Shown piece by piece: positions 5,483 to 8,972 of a stretch of 8,972 nucleotides of DNA. Both the position numbers and the translations under genes were made by a program. The notes beneath the pieces are model-generated. The model searched no databases. It saw only the letters and a list, made by a program, of their open reading frames with translations, and was not told the origin of the DNA. Within the stretch, counting starts at the first letter, position 1. Each line of letters begins with the position of its first letter. The stretch is from positions 1 through 8,972 of the forward strand of contig JAAXHZ010000098.1 of the NCBI GenBank assembly GCA_012270625.1. The letters are read 5' to 3'. The DNA is from Dehalococcoidia bacterium. Lineage in GTDB: Bacteria; Chloroflexota; Dehalococcoidia; SAR202; UBA11138.

Positions 5483-7279
5483 TTCTAGCCAAGCATTGGG
5501 CCAGAAGGGGGTGTGCTTGTTCGCGAAGTTCTTTATGCGGGCTGATCTCCCATTCGCCCAGGTCTGCTGACCGAAGTAGAACATGGGAACATCCTCGTAG
5601 AACTGCGCATGTACCTTATCCGAAATGGCCTTGATCGCTTCGAAGTCGCTCTCCCTGGCCATCTGGTCAAAGTATTTCTTCATATTGCCACTGGGGTCGG
5701 AGTATCCGTTCCTGGCCCCATCCGCAGTCAGGAACCAGTCGAACTGCAACGGGCTGACGTTGTAGCCCAGTTTGGTGCCGGTTATCCCAAGGTCGAATGA
5801 GTCGGCGTCGTTATAGAGCGCGGCCACCGTTCCCCAGTCAGTCGCAATGAATTCCACTTCGAAACCCAGCTGTTCGAGCAGTTCCTTAAAGGGCCTTGTG
5901 GTGTCCTTGAACATAGCTAGGTCTTCGGGGCTGGTCAGGCGGACTTTCACACCCACCATTCCCTCTTCTTCAATGATCTTCTTTGCAGTTTCAACGTCCT
6001 TGACGTTGTAAACCTCGGTGCCAGGTACTCCTGAAGAGTCCCACACGGTCTGGTTGATGCCGCATCCCATAAACCCTGAGCAAGTGTCCCAGAACTGGCC
6101 CTTAGGTCCACCGGCTGCTATACCCAGGATCTTGTCGTTGTCCATTGCCATCTGCACAGCCTGTCTGACGCGCTGGTTGTCGAATGGGGGGTGGGTGTGA
6201 CTAGGCCACATCCCGACCAGTCGTCCGGGCTTGCCTGTGGTGAATACAGAATTAGCGCTCTCTTCTACACGTGGCGCGAAGTCGGATGGATACTCGTCAA
6301 CCCAGTCAACCTGTCCGGTCGTTAGGGCCGCTACGCGAGTCGCAAAGTCGGGGACCTCCAGCCACTCGACCTTGTCTATAAATGCAGTGTGGCCGCCGGC
6401 CATATAGGAAGACCCTTCAGCCCTAGGTTGATAGTCTTCCCATCGCTCCATGATCACTCGGTCTCCGACGTACCAGTTGATGAATTTATATGGGCCAGTG
6501 CTGCTGATGTAGTCAACTGCGGTGGTGTTTGGAATCTCCCATATCTCTTTGGGCTGCACCCAGGGGCCACGATGTCCCGGCGGAGTCGTAAGCGCCAGGA
6601 TTGGCAGACCGGACGGTTCGCTGAGATGGAAACTCAACATGACGTCACTGTCAGCCGTTATATCATCTGTCACGTCGTTCGTACGTCTGATGAAAGCGGT
6701 GTTCGCACGCTTGTAGGAGCCAATCACATCCTCCGCGGTGACTGGTTCACCATTGTGAAACATCAGGCCCGAGCGAATGGTGAAGGTCCATACGAGTCCG
6801 TCGTCACTCACCTTCCACGATTCTGTCAGCATCGGCTGTATCTGATCATCGAAGTCGCGTGTGAATAGCGTCTCTGACATGTTGCTTGGGAGATACTGCA
6901 CGACAGTGGCCCCGGTCCACTGCGCATCGACGGCTGGGAAATTCGCCTGTCCAATCCCGGAAGCGGTTCCACCGAACTTGGGCTGTCCCTCCTCGGACGA
7001 GATTTCGACAGATGAGATGCGAGTAACCGGCGGCACCGCGGTTGGAGCTTCTTTGAGGGCTGCCTGCTGAGGAGCCGCAGCAGGCGCCGCGGCCTGTGGC
7101 GCGGCAGGCTGAGCGGGCGCCTTCGGCTGTGCCGTTACTGGCTGTGCCGCGGCGGCCGGAGCCGCGGCGGCCGGCTGCTGGGGCTGCTGAGGTTCAGATA
7201 CTTCAGCGCTGCTGCAGGCGATGAGCAAGGCCATGAGGCCGAACAGTCCAAGAGTTGAGATAGCAGTCGTTAACTTCAT
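5477..7279 (-). CDS. Lipoprotein substrate-binding protein of a peptide/nickel-type ABC importer (SBP_bac_5)
   Basis: The extracytoplasmic receptor that captures the solute and hands it to the permeases encoded next. The chosen ATG at 7279 gives 600 residues with a lipoprotein signal: MKLT, a hydrophobic core, then lipobox LIAC with Cys22 followed by SS. The frame runs on upstream to a GTG at 7357 and an ATG at 7294, but those starts would put unrelated residues before the signal. Residues ~31-83 form a flexible Pro/Ala/Gln linker. The SBP_bac_5 (PF00496) domain follows, with LTESWKVSDDGLVWTFTIRS (~151-170), GLMFHNGEPVTAEDV (~171-185), a TGPYKF strand (~261-266), an RVRQAVQMAMDND helix (~370-382), and the closing FYEDVPMFYFGQQTW (~560-574). 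The length is normal for the family, but the linker is longer than usual. The ligand cannot be predicted; peptides are typical, but opines, sugars and nickel occur. Confidence 0.93.
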   Translation of the reverse strand: MKLTTAISTLGLFGLMALLIACSSAEVSEPQQPQQPAAAAPAAAAQPVTAQPKAPAQPAAPQAAAPAAAPQQAALKEAPTAVPPVTRISSVEISSEEGQPKFGGTASGIGQANFPAVDAQWTGATVVQYLPSNMSETLFTRDFDDQIQPMLTESWKVSDDGLVWTFTIRSGLMFHNGEPVTAEDVIGSYKRANTAFIRRTNDVTDDITADSDVMLSFHLSEPSGLPILALTTPPGHRGPWVQPKEIWEIPNTTAVDYISSTGPYKFINWYVGDRVIMERWEDYQPRAEGSSYMAGGHTAFIDKVEWLEVPDFATRVAALTTGQVDWVDEYPSDFAPRVEESANSVFTTGKPGRLVGMWPSHTHPPFDNQRVRQAVQMAMDNDKILGIAAGGPKGQFWDTCSGFMGCGINQTVWDSSGVPGTEVYNVKDVETAKKIIEEEGMVGVKVRLTSPEDLAMFKDTTRPFKELLEQLGFEVEFIATDWGTVAALYNDADSFDLGITGTKLGYNVSPLQFDWFLTADGARNGYSDPSGNMKKYFDQMARESDFEAIKAISDKVHAQFYEDVPMFYFGQQTWANGRSARIKNFANKHTPFWPNAWLED

Positions 7280-7378
7280 AGCCCCCCGTCCCATGTACAA
7301 ACCAACCAACACCGCTTGGGTTGCAAAAGCCAATTCAGCCTGGGTACTAAATCCCACAGACTTGCCAACGTGACCCCA

Positions 7379-7407
7379 AAGTTACAACGTATCCCATCCT
7401 TAGTCAA
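7379..7407 (-). promoter_or_regulatory. Candidate promoter for the ABC importer genes
   Basis: On the minus strand, TTGACT (7407-7402) matches the -35 consensus at five of six positions. After a 17-nt spacer comes TAACTT (7384-7379), which keeps the T, A and final T of the -10 box. Transcription would begin near 7372, leaving a leader of ~93 nt to the ATG at 7279. The -10 box is weak, so this is a candidate only. The rest of the 7280-7509 gap shows no gene or strong hairpin. Confidence 0.3.
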
Positions 7408-7509
7408 CATATTCCTGAATCGTAGTACATACGTGAGAGAGATTGACGGCTACACAGTTAACAAGGTCGAGCACGACGAGCGTTCGATCCTGGCACGCGG
7501 CCAACACAT

Positions 7510-8928
7510 TCACTCCACCGCATAGAGGACTCCGTCTTCTGTTGCCAGGTATAGCACACCTCCCGCTATGACGGGTGTCGATATGACCGGAGCCGCTGTC
7601 TCAAACCGCCAGGACTCCTGTCCAGTCATCGTGTCAATGGCATGAAGTATCCCACCCCTGTCGGCAACGAACAGTACGTCACCCGCTATGGACGGCGATG
7701 CTTCGAATGGATGGAGCGCGTGAAACTCCCACTTTAGGTCACCTGACTCTCTATCGAGTGCGACAAGCCTTCCCGATGTCGCTGCCGCGTACACACTGTT
7801 GTGGGCGACGACAGGCGCAGCCGCAAACCCTGAGTCGCGATCAATAAAGAACCAGACAAAACCTTTCTGCTGTCCGATGGAGTCGATTAGCCCGAAATGC
7901 CTGAGCTGGAAGCGGACCCAGTTGAGATTCTTTTCGAACGGAAACTCCCGCTGGGTCCAATCCACAGACCTGACCCGCCCGCCCATATCAGCCAGAAAGA
8001 GCCGGTCTTCGCTGAACACTGCGCCCCCCTCGGCTCCATTTACTGCCTGGTAGTCGAAGCGACGTTTTCCTGATTCGAGATCCAACACATAGAGCTTGCC
8101 CGCAATGTCTGTAAAGGCCACCACAGGCGGGTGAACGGCTGGGTCCGAACGAATAACGTTATCGGCCTTGAAGCTCCATCGTTCTTCACCTGTCAACACA
8201 TCAAGGGCATATAGCCTCCAGTCATTAGAGCCCACGTATAGGACCCCTTTGTAAACCACGGGTGAGGATAGTACAGGGTTGCCGGTCATGAACTCCCAGA
8301 CGAGTCCACCAGAGTCAGCATCCAAGGCGACTATCCTATTGTCTTGCAGACCTACCAGAATCAAATCTCCAGCCACGGCTGGAGTCGTCTTGACACCACC
8401 ACCAGCCAGAAATTCCCAGCGAATCTGTCCTGTATAGGCGTCTAAGGCGACCACCCGGCCAGATTCAGCAGCGAGATACACCCTGTCGCCAACTACCACA
8501 GGAGATGATGACAACCGAGGTCCGCTCTGAAAAATCCATCTGGCAATGCCTTGTGGAACAATGGACTCGCCTACGACCACGGCATTTCGATCCGGCGACA
8601 TCTGGGACATCGCCCACTCGCCCGGACCTGGCATCGAGCTGAAGCTGGAAGCGGGAGGAGGCAGGAATCGGAAAGGTCCGACGTTGATGTACAGCATCCA
8701 CGCCACGAGCACAGCCGCAGCGATCAATGAAACAATCCGGACAGCTGCCCGGCAGTTCAACCACCTATCGGACGATCGGGCATTGGGATCTGATCGAGCC
8801 GAGAATGGCCTCCGTCTGTCGGTCCGCAGTGGCGACCTGCATGAGACGCAGAAGATGCTGCCGCGTGGGCTGCTCTCTCCGCAAACGGCGCAGGCGATGA
8901 CTTGCCGAATGTCTTTTGGATGTGACAA
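7510..8928 (-). CDS. Membrane-anchored PQQ-like beta-propeller protein with N-terminal zinc ribbon
   Basis: A 472-residue protein in three parts. Residues 13-30 are a CxxC...CxxC zinc ribbon (Cys13, 16, 27, 30). After a basic stretch with RRR (38-40), a single hydrophobic helix spans ~64-84, so the ribbon should lie in the cytoplasm and the rest outside. From residue 131 to the end is a PQQ/BamB-like beta-propeller whose blades begin at W131, W171, W211, W251, F291, W359, W400 and W440. The blades carry the repeat pattern SSPVV..GxVY......ALD..TG....W at a ~40-residue period, giving eight blades, with an extra ~28-residue insertion (about 327-353) before blade six. There are no obvious quinone-ligand or dehydrogenase residues, so it is probably a scaffold or binding protein. 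The start is TTG at 8928: an in-frame TAA lies at 8937-8935, no earlier start exists, and the ribosome binding site is weak. Confidence 0.85.
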   Translation of the reverse strand: MSHPKDIRQVIACAVCGESSPRGSIFCVSCRSPLRTDRRRPFSARSDPNARSSDRWLNCRAAVRIVSLIAAAVLVAWMLYINVGPFRFLPPPASSFSSMPGPGEWAMSQMSPDRNAVVVGESIVPQGIARWIFQSGPRLSSSPVVVGDRVYLAAESGRVVALDAYTGQIRWEFLAGGGVKTTPAVAGDLILVGLQDNRIVALDADSGGLVWEFMTGNPVLSSPVVYKGVLYVGSNDWRLYALDVLTGEERWSFKADNVIRSDPAVHPPVVAFTDIAGKLYVLDLESGKRRFDYQAVNGAEGGAVFSEDRLFLADMGGRVRSVDWTQREFPFEKNLNWVRFQLRHFGLIDSIGQQKGFVWFFIDRDSGFAAAPVVAHNSVYAAATSGRLVALDRESGDLKWEFHALHPFEASPSIAGDVLFVADRGGILHAIDTMTGQESWRFETAAPVISTPVIAGGVLYLATEDGVLYAVE

Positions 8929-8972
8929 CCATCTTTACCAAAGGAAGGTTGAGAGGGGTAGGCATCCGTACT

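Noticed and set aside
7280..7357. N-terminal extension of the binding protein to the GTG at 7357
   Set aside because: The lipoprotein signal begins at the Met coded at 7279. The extra 26 residues would displace the signal, and no ribosome binding site supports the GTG.
7316..7525. 69-codon plus-strand frame in the gap between the propeller and binding-protein genes
   Set aside because: No ribosome binding site, composition unlike a protein, and it covers the probable promoter region of the importer genes.
8765..8965. 66-codon minus-strand frame at the right edge, offset from the propeller gene
   Set aside because: It has a normal ATG but gives an Arg/Leu/Gln-rich string. The overlapping TTG-started frame carries the zinc ribbon cysteines and continues into the propeller.

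Overview
The window reads as a piece of a GC-rich bacterial chromosome, with six protein genes (one cut by the left edge), one broken gene fragment and several regulatory-looking hairpins or palindromes. There is no rRNA, tRNA, CRISPR array, integrase or transposase. The gene content is an Ig-domain surface protein with an EF-hand tail, an AI-2E-family permease, an FMN alpha-hydroxy-acid oxidase, a peptide/nickel-type ABC importer with a Pro/Ala/Gln-linker lipoprotein, and a zinc-ribbon/beta-propeller membrane protein. This mix is reminiscent of Chloroflexota, for example marine SAR202/Dehalococcoidia-type genomes. That placement is an impression from gene content only; no phylogenetic marker is present.

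Layout. Positions 2-436 (+) are the 3' end of a secreted Ig-like protein ending in an EF-hand/dockerin-like motif. Positions 437-626 are a short gap with a possible 14-codon mini-ORF behind a good ribosome binding site, a near-perfect 24-bp palindrome and a downstream repeat of its half-site. Positions 627-1814 (+) are an AI-2E-family membrane protein, which converges on the FMN-dependent alpha-hydroxy-acid oxidase at 1841-2917 (-). Positions 2918-3412 hold no intact gene. They contain a roughly 90-codon reading frame without a start codon whose frame is rescued on paper by removing one copy of an imperfect 13/14-nt tandem duplication, followed by a perfect 8-bp hairpin. Positions 3413-7279 (-) form an ABC importer unit: lipoprotein substrate-binding protein, then DppB-like permease, then DppC-like permease with a 4-nt overlap. 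Positions 7510-8928 (-) encode a membrane-anchored eight-bladed PQQ-like propeller with a cytoplasmic zinc ribbon.

How the genes work together. The three importer genes form one transport system for an oligopeptide, dipeptide or similar small solute. Its ATPase subunits are not encoded here, so it must borrow ATPases encoded elsewhere. A stable GCAA-loop hairpin just after the binding-protein gene would fit the usual excess of binding protein over permease. The alpha-hydroxy-acid oxidase would feed lactate- or glycolate-like acids into central metabolism as keto acids, but nothing in the sequence ties it directly to the importer. No clear new system is visible. The items most worth a second look are the frame-broken fragment at 3010-3295, the palindrome and mini-ORF at 453-552, and the altered FMN-site residues of the oxidase.
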